This document shows positions 11,575-20,860 of a DNA stretch of 64,000 nucleotides, one piece after another; position 1 is the first letter of the stretch, and every line of letters starts with the position of its first letter. The notes below the pieces were generated by a model. The model saw nothing but the letters and a program-made list of their open reading frames with translations, was not told the origin of the DNA and did no database searches. The position numbers and the translations under genes are program-made. The stretch is from positions 992,001-1,056,000 of the forward strand of contig BCKC01000005.1 in the NCBI GenBank assembly GCA_001600455.1. The letters are read 5' to 3'. Source of the stretch: Endocalyx cinctus. Lineage: Eukaryota; Ascomycota; Sordariomycetes; Amphisphaeriales; Apiosporaceae.

Positions 11575-12771
11575 ATGGGTAAGAAGGCTGTTCACTTCGG
11601 TTCCGGCAACATTGGCCGTGGATTCGTTGCCTGCTTCTTACATGAGTCTGGTTACGAGGTCATCTTTGCTGATGTCGTCGATGCCCTCGTTGACAACATC
11701 AACAAGACTCCTTCGTACAAAGTCATCGAACAGGGTACCGATGCTGAAGATGTCAAGACGATCACAAACTACCGCGCCATCAACTCAAAATACCACGAGG
11801 CTGAGTTGATAGAAGAGATTGCCACTGCCGATGTTGCTACATGCTCCGTCGGTCCCAACATCCTCAAATTCATCGCCCCCGTCCTTGCCAAGGCTATTGC
11901 TAAGCGGTCGACCGATCTCCCTCCTCTTGCCGTCATTGCCTGTGAGAACATGATCAACGCTACCGACTCCCTTGCTGGTTTCATCAAGGACCCCAAGAAC
12001 ACTTCGGCTGAGAGCCTCGAGACGCACCACGAGAGAGCCGCTTACGCCAACTCGGCCATCGACCGTATCGTCCCCGCCCAACCTGCCGATGCCAACCTCG
12101 ATGTATACCTCGAGAAGTTCTACGAGTGGGTTGTTGAGTCGAACCCATTCGACCCCGCCAAGGGAGCCGCTCCTACGGCTGTCCGACCCGCTATCGAGGG
12201 TATCAAGTGGGTCGAGCACCTCGAGCCTTTCATCGAGCGCAAGTTGTATACTGTCAACACTTCGCACGCCACCGCTGCCTACTTCGGTTACAACCGTAAG
12301 AAGGCTACTATCTCTGATGCCATGCTCGACAAGGATATCCGAACTCAGGTTGATGCCGCTATCAGCGAGACGGCCGCGTTCATCGTCAAGAAGCACGGCA
12401 TCCCCGTTGAGGAGCAAGAGGCATACAAGAAGAAGATTATCTCCCGTATCAGCAACCCCCATCTTGCCGACGCCGTCGAGCGTGTCGGCCGTGCCCCCCT
12501 CCGAAAGCTCGGCCGCAAGGAGCGCTTCATCGGCCCCGCCGCCGCCTGTGCCGAGTCTGGCTTGTCCTACACCGCCTTGTTGGAAGGTGCCGAGATGGCC
12601 TTCCGGTTCCAGAACGTCGATGGTGATGACGAGAGCAAGGAGCTTGCCAAGATCATGTCGGAGAACAGCGCCGAAGACGTAGTCAAGAAGGTTTGTGGTC
12701 TTGAGGTCGACCACCCCTTGTTCCCCAAGGTCAAGGAGGTCGTAGCGAGAGTGCAAGCCGACAGTGATTGA
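11575..12771 (+). CDS. mpdA: Mannitol-1-phosphate 5-dehydrogenase
   Basis: Interconverts fructose-6-phosphate and mannitol-1-phosphate with NAD(H), feeding the fungal mannitol pool used as carbon store, redox sink and stress protectant; cytosolic. The intronless 398-residue protein starts at the ATG at 11575 (context catcATGGG); the frame is open back to 11452 but only from a GTG. The N-terminal Rossmann motif GSGNIGRGF is at residues 9-17, and the polyol-dehydrogenase motif [13 protein letters not shown] carries the catalytic lysine (Lys223), as expected for the long-chain polyol-specific dehydrogenase family. Length fits the family (about 385-400). Codons are strongly C-biased at third positions, consistent with high expression. 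The gene stands alone in a gene-poor region. Confidence 0.95.
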   Translation: MGKKAVHFGSGNIGRGFVACFLHESGYEVIFADVVDALVDNINKTPSYKVIEQGTDAEDVKTITNYRAINSKYHEAELIEEIATADVATCSVGPNILKFIAPVLAKAIAKRSTDLPPLAVIACENMINATDSLAGFIKDPKNTSAESLETHHERAAYANSAIDRIVPAQPADANLDVYLEKFYEWVVESNPFDPAKGAAPTAVRPAIEGIKWVEHLEPFIERKLYTVNTSHATAAYFGYNRKKATISDAMLDKDIRTQVDAAISETAAFIVKKHGIPVEEQEAYKKKIISRISNPHLADAVERVGRAPLRKLGRKERFIGPAAACAESGLSYTALLEGAEMAFRFQNVDGDDESKELAKIMSENSAEDVVKKVCGLEVDHPLFPKVKEVVARVQADSD

Positions 12772-14592
12772 CTGCACAGCAAATTGTAACGATTTGAAAT
12801 GATAGCGTTTGATATACAAGGGATATGACATAAGGATTACAGGCGTTCAAATGTGTATGATACCGGTTCAGTAACACATCGGGGGCATTTGGGGCATTCG
12901 GAGGCACAGTACTTTTTACAACAACAGCCCAGGCAGACTCGCACATGTTTTTATTATTTTTTACCCTGATGCCAGTCATAGGCAATGGGTATTGTAGTTG
13001 ATTTTTCATCACCGCGATAGACTTGCTCGGTTTTCCTCTAATTTGAGGACGGAAAAAAAAACCAAAACGAAAGATCAATAAAAAAAATATAAGAAATCAA
13101 CCAAATTCAAAATTTGCATCAAGATAACAATCTGTATTTTGAAATTGTGACCTCGAGCTTTTTACCTACTAGATTTTGAATTCTTCGTGATATGATCTAT
13201 TGATTCCGATACCCTTCCCATCAGCTTCGTCTCAGTGGTCTAGTTTAACACCGGAGGCACGACACGGCTCAGTCTTGACGTATATCGAGATCTCGACACG
13301 GGTACTTCCGTCCCGCTTTCGGTCTCGTTTGTTAGATTTGCCACGCTAATTTTAAGGCCAGGGCTGCATACACAGACGTCAGTATGACCGAGCTGTCAGG
13401 CCCTGTATCTAACCAAGAACACATCCGATGAACTACTATACGGTGAGTTAAACCGGGATGTATACCGTTTCGTGAACTGTCGTTGTATGATAATTAATAT
13501 TACTATTACTACTACAGTATTATTTCTGTATTACCTCTCCGCTGACACATTTGTCGTTACATTGTCAATACAATTTTTCTTCGGTTCTGCACTCTTTCTT
13601 ACCTTCAAACTCCCCTTTTTGGTGTAGGGAAAGCGCGTTTCAAGTAATACGGTAGTATGGCTACTACATAAGTATTACTTCATTTCCTTACCAGAGATCA
13701 CAGGTGGCGTCGTGATCCTCTCTTCTCACAAACATTTTCAAAACAACTACATCTTTACTGGCATATCTTACATTTCAAAATAGTTAGAGGTCGGTATAAC
13801 TACCGCAGCTGCCCGAGATGCCTCATCTAGCCGATTTAAACATATCTACACCTTCTACTGACCACCTATCACGATGCTAAACTATCATCGTCTTTTCCGA
13901 GATTACGAAAAGGGTTTAAGCGGCACCTGGGTGGCCATCACCAACCTTCGTGCCTCCAACCGTTGGGACACGGGAGAGGGAATCCGAAAGACGATCATGT
14001 CACATACATACACCCACACATATAATTATGGGGAGGTTTAATTGATGTCAATTCAACGCTTTCTCTGGTATCTGTTTCCCACGCTTCGCTTCGCAATATC
14101 CCGACCCAGACAGTAAAAACAGTATACACCTCATACGCTTCTTTCGAAATGCTCCATTCGCCACCCTGTACATAAATATATACATTTTGTGCACGGTTTT
14201 TCAACCTTTTCGTCCAAATTTTTCCGGGGGTATCGTGTAAAAATCATGTTCGCTAGGCCACGGCGGTGTTTCCGCTATTTTTTTTTTTTTCGAGATATGT
14301 CTGTATTTGACCAGACATAGTGATGTGGTATTTTATTCTATTCATCAGACACAAGTAATGGTGTCGAGATAGATTTATTTTCGTAAATCGTAAATCGTAA
14401 ATCGTTAACTGTCGCTAATCACCGCTAATCGTCGCTCTCTCTCTCTATGTGTGTGTGTGTGTATATTTTTTTTTTGTGATATTATCAGATCAATCGCCAT
14501 ACAGCTTCTAGCTATGAGCCATGACTGTTATTCGTAGGTAGCGAATAAATCGATGTGACTGAGCCATTTGTGATGGGTGAAGTTATAGCTCC
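12772..14592. other. Gene-poor region downstream of mpdA
   Basis: Only short frames are present. One 55-codon ATG frame at 13874-14041 includes SGTWVAITNLRASNRW, which is unusually balanced for non-coding DNA, but nothing supports it as a gene. A CGTAAAT triplication (about 14384-14404), a CT run and a TG run follow at 14435-14461. Confidence 0.5.
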
Positions 14593-14641
14593 GAAGAGGA
14601 ATGTTTTCCTCTTCTATAGTCGGTTTTTTTTTTTTTTTTTT
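14593..14641 (+). terminator. Perfect 9-bp hairpin followed by 18 T (terminator-like)
   Basis: The arms gaagaggaa (14593-14601) and ttcctcttc (14606-14614) are perfectly complementary around a 4-base loop. Nine bases later comes a run of 18 T at 14624-14641. The shape resembles a Pol III stop signal or a bacterial-style terminator, but no Pol III gene with A and B boxes was seen upstream, so its role is unknown. Confidence 0.3.
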
Positions 14642-14642
14642 G

Positions 14643-15056
14643 TGCAACATCTCAAGTGAATCTAGACCATCGAGTCGGATTAGAACTCCGGTTATGCGCA
14701 CGAAAATAACGCATGCTTCGCGGTAAACTACTTACTTGTGTGAATTTTTGTTGCCGAATGTATCGCTCTTGTGAGAAGTCGTTGGGAGTAGATATTGACT
14801 TTCCGACATCTCAGGTGTAGATAATGAAGCTCGATGGTCGAGGTTTTTTTTTGGTGCAACATTTTCTGATTATCTCAAGAAAATCTAAAGGATCGAGTTA
14901 GACTGGAAATCCGGTCATGGGCAAGAAGACGACGTATGCCGCGCCGTAAACTACTTACTTGTGATTTTTTGTTGCCGAATGTATCGCTCTTCTAAGAAGT
15001 CCTTGGAGTTGATGTTTGACTTTTCGACATCTCAGTTGTAGATAATGAAGCTCGAT
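14643..15056 (+). repeat. Imperfect tandem duplication (two ~200-bp units) with T-run junctions
   Basis: Unit A is about 14643-14835 and unit B about 14855-15056. Both start with tgcaac right after a T-run (18 and 9 bases) and end with gataatgaagctcgat. The best-conserved block is cggtaaactacttacttgtg...gttgccgaatgtatcgctctt. Differences include transitions, transversions and an 11-base insertion in unit B, so the divergence is not of the pure C-to-T kind that RIP leaves. No coding frame spans it. Confidence 0.75.
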
Positions 15057-16082
15057 ATCCAGTGTTGTGGCACGGGATAATCTTGGTAGCGAGCTGACGG
15101 AGACGTATCTGCAGTGATGTTTGTTTTCAGATCGGACGTCTCGGTCCTTGGAATCTTTCGAATAAGAATGCATCTTTTTGTTTTGGGTTTTTTTGGTGGT
15201 TTCTGACTTGACGTGATAAAACGTGTTTATGTCTCTATGATGGAAGTGGTTGGTATAATGAGTTTGAGTACGTGTTTGTTTGTTTGTTTGTAGTTGAAGT
15301 ATGTCTTCGGTTTTTCGTATGTAGAGATGAAGTAGTTGGTATTGTGAGGAGGTATATACGAGAGTTTATGATGAGAACCAATCCATACAATAGAGACAAG
15401 TGGACTAAGCGTGTCAGAGGAGTGTTTGTGATGTTATAAGATGCAGTTTATATCGTCTTTGCTCGGTGATTCCGTGATATTGTGATATTGTTTTGAGTGA
15501 AATGGGAATTGGAGAGAGTCGTACTACGAATTTCCGAGTCTTATATCTGCTTTTGGAAATAAGATCTATCTGTATACGTGTCTTGTTCAGTTACAACTTC
15601 TGGACTTTCTCAACAGCAGTACTAGCTTTTGCTGGCTCCGGCCGTATGTATTAGCTTAAGTATAAACACACAGGAGTAGGAAGAGTGTTTTCCAGGAAGA
15701 TTTAGTCAATGCGTAAGCCGTCAAGATTAGAGTTTACTAAAAGTGTTATTGATTTTTCAACTTTGTTTCTCAGTTCTTTGGCTTAAAACCATCTGTCCTT
15801 GTAGCTGGCTGTCGAAGTGGCTATTTAGAGAGAATACCTGGTTGAATTCTACGCGCCAAAGAGAACCAATAATGTTAAAAATTCATTTATAATTTTTTTT
15901 CTATTACCAAGTAATGTCGATGTATCTGCGTTGCTGTCTTCTACTGAACCAAAGCCAATGAGAATGATATAGACGATCTTCATATACCGAAGTATCTTCG
16001 TCATTCGTCATTCATCCGTTTCTTGTATTTGTATTCGGTTGATCTCATTGGCCGCGATTTCTTGTATTTCTTCTCGCTAGAA
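15057..16082. other. Intergenic, no gene recognised
   Basis: A/T-rich with a TTTG repeat near 15273-15291. No convincing coding frame on either strand; it holds the 3' flank of the small membrane-protein gene at 16083. Confidence 0.5.
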
Positions 16083-16556
16083 TTATTGACGATCCATTCG
16101 TCTCTGCAGCATTTCACGATGATCTCGTTCGACGCGTTGCGCTACTATATACCTCAACAGCACCCAGAGACGATGGCAACAGATCAGGGTCGCGCATGAT
16201 AATAACAAGATCCACATTCCGGTCGCCAAGATCTTCGTGTTGGGATGCAAATTATGTATCAGCATCTTAAGAAAGCTAGGTCCTTGGGGTGGGTCCCATA
16301 TCAACTTGAGGTTCCTGGCGAGAAGGGCTCCGGAACACTTCGACTTGTTTGTTGTATATTTTCTAAGTTACTCAGTTGTTAGACATCGGTTGTGTCTAGA
16401 ATTATGGTACACACTAATGAAATAGGAATGAACTTACTTCATACAATCATTCGTTTGGTTTAAGATCACCCGTAATGTCCACCTTCCCGCGGCATTGTCT
16501 ACATCCGAGAAAGCTCTTTTGAGCCAGACAATGATCGACCAAGGGGTATAGAACAT
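16083..16556 (-). CDS. Small two-exon membrane protein, family unknown (132 aa)
   Basis: Exon 1 is 16556-16438, starting at an ATG (MFYTPWSIIVW...), and exon 2 is 16362-16083. The 75-nt intron has a canonical GTAAGT donor, a TCTAAC branch-like site and a CTTAG acceptor, and the phases agree (AA + A gives Lys40). The joined frame of 132 residues is open throughout. It has an amphipathic N-terminus, an internal WDPPQGPSFLKM segment, one clear membrane span (about residues 90-112, GMWILLLSCATLICC) and a basic, charged C-terminal tail ending RRMDRQ. I do not recognise the family. The coherence of donor, branch, acceptor and open frame is the main evidence. Confidence 0.55.
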
Positions 16557-16956
16557 CTTGCCGGGATTTCGACTCTGGTTTGGGGACAATATATTTTTGA
16601 ATGTCGGTTTGGTAGAAAATTGACTGATAATTATTTAATCCTGCTGGCCTATCAGGTTATTAAAGAGGACAGTGGTAGGTAGTGAATGTTTGTGGGATGC
16701 TCTATTATTTTCCCCTCCCTCTATGTCCACGCCAAACGGTACCTTTATAGGTATAGATTTTAATCGAAGACAAAAATATCAAAAACACTAAAAAAAAAGG
16801 CGGCACCGAGAAGAACCTTGTAGCCGTAATCTCAATCTAATCATACAGACTTTCTAGTTTACTATTGTAGAAACCTTACTATAGTAAAAGGGAATCCAGA
16901 CCTTTTACTCACGCCACTTCTAAACTAACTCCGCGCTGGGATCGGTTTTATTACTT
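16557..16956. other. Intergenic; upstream of small membrane protein, downstream of DHODH
   Basis: About 400 bases between the start of the small minus-strand gene and the stop of the dihydroorotate dehydrogenase gene, so it carries the promoter of the former. No other feature seen. Confidence 0.5.
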
Positions 16957-18609
16957 TTACGACGATTCCGACTTCTTGGGTTCCAACTCTCGCACCATCT
17001 CCTTCTTCATGCGTGTGACGGTTCCCGCACCGCCGTAAACAAGGCCCGTGTATACCATAGCGACACTCGCACCGGCATTTAGCACCTTCAGAGCCTGTTG
17101 CCCATCCGTGATACCGCCAGTGGCAAATATGACTTTCCGCTCCGGAGTTTCCGTTGGCGTCGGCGTGGACCCCATCGAACCGATGGCTTCCTTGGCAACG
17201 GCAATAGTTCCATCTATGGCTGCCAGAGTGACATCGACAGCTTCGTCGACCATCTTCTTCTCGGGCTCGGGATCCGTTGCCTTGGGACCACCCTGAAGGG
17301 AGTAGATGTCCAGCATTTTCCTGTACCGCTTTACCAAGTTGAGCGTTCGATCAAACATCATGGGGCCTGAGTACCCGCCGGTCTCGGCGAGGGTGCTCTG
17401 CTCCTTGGCCGTGATGTTGATACCCGGAGGTATGATTCCTGTACGACGCTTGGTCGTATTTCCGACAATGACGCCGTCCACACCGCTCGCCCAGACAGCC
17501 TGCACGATTCCCTCCATTTGCGCCTCCTCGTCCTCGTCCGGTGATACCTTGACCATTACCTTGGGCTTTATCTTTCTGTTCGTCTTTTTCGCCGCATCGA
17601 CAACGGCACCAAGCAGGTTGGTAAGGGGCTCTACGGCTTGCAGATCGCGAAGACCGGGCGTATTCGGACTGCTCACGTTGACAACCAACACATCGGCATA
17701 TCGCGCTAGCTGTTGAACGCAGTATACGTAGTCCCGCTTCACAGCCTCCAGGCTACGTTCATCAGTCTCCTTGTTCTTGGCGATCTGAACCAACAGCATA
17801 CGTCCCGACGCGAGACTGCCGGGAGGCACGTCCGCCTCGCCATTGAGCACGGCATCCTCATCCAGACCCATAGACCTCGCAAACTTTCGGACGCGGTCCC
17901 TAAGCCGCATCGCCATGTTGTCCGCCCCGCGCGAGTTGAGACCGTACCGGTTGATGAGACCGTCTATGACCGGGATCCGGAACATGCGAGGTTTGGGGTT
18001 GCCTTCCTGCGGTAAGGGAGTGCAGCCGCCCACTTCGACTACGGAGGCGCCGAGGGCGAAGAGCGGGTCGGGAATCTCCGCGTGTTTATCCAAGCCGGCG
18101 GAGATGCCGATGGGATTCGCCAGCTGCTCGCCGAAGACTTGGATGGAGATATCCGGGCTAGAGGATCCGAAGGCGCCGAAATACTTAGACTCACGCTCGC
18201 GCGGATGCATGTTAAGATCATACAGGCCCTTCATAGACCAGACGGCGGCGTTGTGAGCTTCTTCCGCATCCGGATAGACGAAACGGAGTAGCGGTGGGAT
18301 CACGTAACGATGAAAGAATGCGCGGGTATCCGTGGCATATACCCATAACATCAATCCAGAGAAGGCGAAGGCAATTGAAGTAGCATAAAGAGGGACCTTA
18401 GACGCAGATTTAGCAGCGGTACTCTGGGATGTTGTGGATGAAGAAGTAGCAGTAGTAGTAGTAGAAGCGGTCCCTCTTCGAGAAATGCGCGCAACATTTC
18501 TAGGAACAGGTGGTAAAGAACGAGTTAACAAAGATCTAGATGGTGTAAATAAAAGCCTATTGGCCATTCTACCAGAGAAGGCCATGGTTTGGGAAGGTAT
18601 TTTGGGCAT
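16957..18609 (-). CDS. pyrE: Dihydroorotate dehydrogenase (quinone), mitochondrial, class 2
   Basis: Fourth step of de novo pyrimidine synthesis: oxidises dihydroorotate to orotate with FMN and passes electrons to ubiquinone at the inner mitochondrial membrane. The 550-residue intronless protein starts at the ATG at 18609. The N-terminus is rich in Arg, Ser and Thr without acidic residues (mitochondrial presequence), followed by a membrane helix (YATSIAFAFSGLMLWVY, about residues 75-95) as in class 2 enzymes. The FMN barrel shows NPIGISAGLDKHAEI, VEVGGCTPLPQEGNPKPR, NRYGLNSRG, VVNVSSPNTPGLRDLQ (catalytic base Ser) and GVIVGNTT. The C-terminal GGITDGQQALK and VYTGLVYGG bind the FMN phosphate. 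It is longer than bacterial homologues because of the targeting region and a low-complexity insert near TPTPTETPE. Confidence 0.96.
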   Translation of the reverse strand: MPKIPSQTMAFSGRMANRLLFTPSRSLLTRSLPPVPRNVARISRRGTASTTTTATSSSTTSQSTAAKSASKVPLYATSIAFAFSGLMLWVYATDTRAFFHRYVIPPLLRFVYPDAEEAHNAAVWSMKGLYDLNMHPRERESKYFGAFGSSSPDISIQVFGEQLANPIGISAGLDKHAEIPDPLFALGASVVEVGGCTPLPQEGNPKPRMFRIPVIDGLINRYGLNSRGADNMAMRLRDRVRKFARSMGLDEDAVLNGEADVPPGSLASGRMLLVQIAKNKETDERSLEAVKRDYVYCVQQLARYADVLVVNVSSPNTPGLRDLQAVEPLTNLLGAVVDAAKKTNRKIKPKVMVKVSPDEDEEAQMEGIVQAVWASGVDGVIVGNTTKRRTGIIPPGINITAKEQSTLAETGGYSGPMMFDRTLNLVKRYRKMLDIYSLQGGPKATDPEPEKKMVDEAVDVTLAAIDGTIAVAKEAIGSMGSTPTPTETPERKVIFATGGITDGQQALKVLNAGASVAMVYTGLVYGGAGTVTRMKKEMVRELEPKKSESS

Positions 18610-19111
18610 TGTAGCCCTCAATGGTGAAATTATTTTGAACGATGATTGTTTGAAGTGAAGTACGTTGTCTCGAAGCTCATTACTTCTTGAGGTGTTTTTA
18701 TTTGTGTACTTAATTACTTAGGCTAGGTAGTTTTAAGGGTCCAAATACAGTGGTTTAGCGTATACTTATAGGGTCTTATTTGGTATAAAAGTGGCTAGGC
18801 TTGGAAAAAGAAGCAGCCACACTACGCGCTGTCACGTGCCCTAGCTAGTAAACCGGAAGTCCACGCCAGCCCTGGAGATCCATGGATGACAGTAAATTAG
18901 GTACAAGAGAGTGGAAGTTTAAGGGACAGGTTCTGGTAAGAGTAACGCAGCATTTTCCTGATTCTTGATTGTAGAAGATAATTTAGTGATACAAGGAGAG
19001 AGAAGTCGGTGTGACACGTGTCTAACGTAAATGAATAATGACGTATTTGCATTTTAATACCCGTCTATGTCTCAACCCCAATTCTAGTTAAATAAGTCGT
19101 CTCAGTTTACT
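18610..19111. other. Intergenic; promoter side of DHODH
   Basis: About 500 bases holding the promoter of the dihydroorotate dehydrogenase gene and the 3' flank of the phosphatase gene. No gene seen. Confidence 0.55.
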
Positions 19112-19637
19112 TTAAAATCCACTTTCCCAAATCTCCTTCCTCCACGCTTCCGTCAGTTTTTCATCGGGGCCGTATATCTCTTGCCAGCCGACGAAACCCT
19201 GGTCGAGGACCATGACCTTCTGTTTACCATTCTTTGCTGGATCTCTCTGCCTCAAGTACTGTAGCGCGGCCGATGGACCTCTCTGCTGACTGAGAGCGCA
19301 GTGGAATACGACGGTGTCCTTATCGGCGAGCTTTCGCAACAGCGTCGGCATGGTAGCATCGAGGCTGCGTGATGGGAAGTGCATAGACGACTTGATATGT
19401 CCGCCTATGTGGTCTTTCTCTCATTTCCATTCATGTCAACATCTAATATTGTGTAAAAAGAACCCAAGAGACAAATTAAAGAGAAGACAACGTACCGTCA
19501 TCTCTTACATCCACAATAGCCAATGAACTCTGGTTTTCCGTTGTCGTCGAAGGGCTAGCAGATGTAGCAGCCAGTAACATCTCGGCCAATTTTGGCGCCG
19601 TGATGCGCTCTAAATTTGATATCGTTATCATCGACAT
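19112..19637 (-). CDS. Rhodanese/Cdc25-like phosphatase (Ibp1/Ych1-type, arsenate-reductase-like)
   Basis: Exons 19637-19496 and 19413-19112 join through GTACGT...AAAG to give 147 residues. A single rhodanese fold is visible: IVDVRDDDHIGGHI with the intron inside the Asp codon, then the active-site loop HCALSQQRGP with Cys86 and Arg92 (HCX5R), and GFVGWQEIYG near the C-terminus. The five-residue loop between Cys and Arg is the Cdc25/Acr2 signature rather than a sulfurtransferase loop. Yeast relatives act as small protein phosphatases (Ibp1, Ych1) or arsenate reductase (Acr2); which activity applies here cannot be read from sequence. A second ATG two codons in (19631) is an alternative start. 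Confidence 0.9.
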
Positions 19638-20538
19638 TTCTACCAAATTTTCTTGTCTTCTCTTTTATCCGGCACTCTATTTTCTGTCCGATTCCAACCA
19701 GATGGTAATAGAGATAATAATTTCTCTAAAGGTATTTCAGGGTAGGGAAATAAAAAACGAAGGTGACGTCTATGTAGTATGATATAATTCGACTCCATCG
19801 CCCTGTAGAATAGAGCTATATATGCAGAAGAAGGGGTTTATCTACCCCGCGTATATGCCTTAATCGCATATCTTATTATGGCTGTATGGTTGTATCCATT
19901 CAGACAGTCAAGAGCCACCAAATGGGATTTGTTTTTGTAGCTGTCAGTCAGTATGTGTGTAACGATATTACGCTGCCAGTCCGCAAGACGTCAAATCTTA
20001 TTTGGAATGCGAGACATGAAAATAAGACAGGCTGAGAAGAGAGATGCCAAGTCTTCCCTCGTTTTTTTAAGTCCAGATCCTCCTTACAGCCTCTCGGATC
20101 TCTAGAGAGAGGGTGAAAAAAAAAGGTGAATTATCAGGATTTTACGCTATTCATCTCCTAATAGACACTACTCGTCATGTTCGAGATACGCCGTGATACC
20201 AAGATCATGCAATCATTTCTCTATAGTAATACAATTACAATGGAAATAACAAAAGAAACTAGTTAGGACATATGGCCTCCATGATAACGCCGTGGCAATC
20301 AACTAGCTCTCCCTTACCGCACAGAAAAGCAATCTATTTAGTGATGGTACTGGCTATCTCATCGAGCAAAGCAGAGCCGGCTATAAGTCTATATAGATAA
20401 ACAGGTCTATTCAAAGTTCCAGAACATCTAGTGCTGTTCTGATAGACTGTTCTCGTCTTTTCTTCTCTTTCTTTCTCTCCTTTTAATCGATCTTCATATG
20501 TTGAGGATCGACTTCAATCTACCCTCCCTTGCTCACAT
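19638..20538. other. Intergenic between phosphatase and candidate small gene
   Basis: About 900 bases separating divergent promoters. The right end (about 20446-20485) is a C/T-rich tract just before the candidate small gene at 20539, as in real fungal promoters. No gene recognised in the rest. Confidence 0.5.
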
Positions 20539-20834
20539 ATGCCAAGCCAAGATCAGGATTCACCGAAGATATGTGATAAATGTTGTGTGAGTAATCTATT
20601 TCTCTATATATGTGTTTCCTCCGTCTTTTTTTCAGTTTCTCTCATTCTCAAATTTATTACCTGTTTACAGGTAGAAGAGACAAAAGAGCAGAATCACCTC
20701 CAAAAACCCGTTCCATGACGAGTGACGTGACGCTCAAAAAAAGCGTTTCAAGTGTAACAGTAACGCCCGATGCAGATGATATAACAAAAATGGCTGGTAA
20801 AATACCGAAGCGGCCAAACGATGTTTCCTTTTAA
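20539..20834 (+). CDS. Candidate 71-residue spliced protein, unknown
   Basis: An ATG at 20539 (MPSQDQDSPKICDKCC) lies just behind a pyrimidine-rich leader. Splicing 20590 to 20671 (GTAATC donor, TTTACAG acceptor) links it in frame to a hydrophilic tail (RRDKRAESPPKTRS..., ending RPNDVSF) that stops at 20834. A stronger GTGAGT donor four bases earlier would instead give a 31-residue product. The first exon ends with a CxxCC cluster; the tail is basic and Ser/Thr-rich and probably disordered. It is convergent with the fucosyltransferase-like gene, the two stops being only 26 bases apart. No family recognised. Confidence 0.35.
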
Positions 20835-20860
20835 TAATACACAACTCGGTCGATGCGGAC

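Noticed and set aside
11785..12831. 348-codon open frame antisense to mannitol-1-phosphate dehydrogenase
   Set aside because: It mirrors the strong third-position C bias of the sense gene; its translation is Gly/Leu/Asp-rich with no domain. Start is inside the 3' flank. A shadow frame.
14643..15056. RIP-mutated transposon considered for the duplicated units
   Set aside because: Differences between the units include many transversions and an insertion, no coding remnant is present, and no terminal repeats were found.
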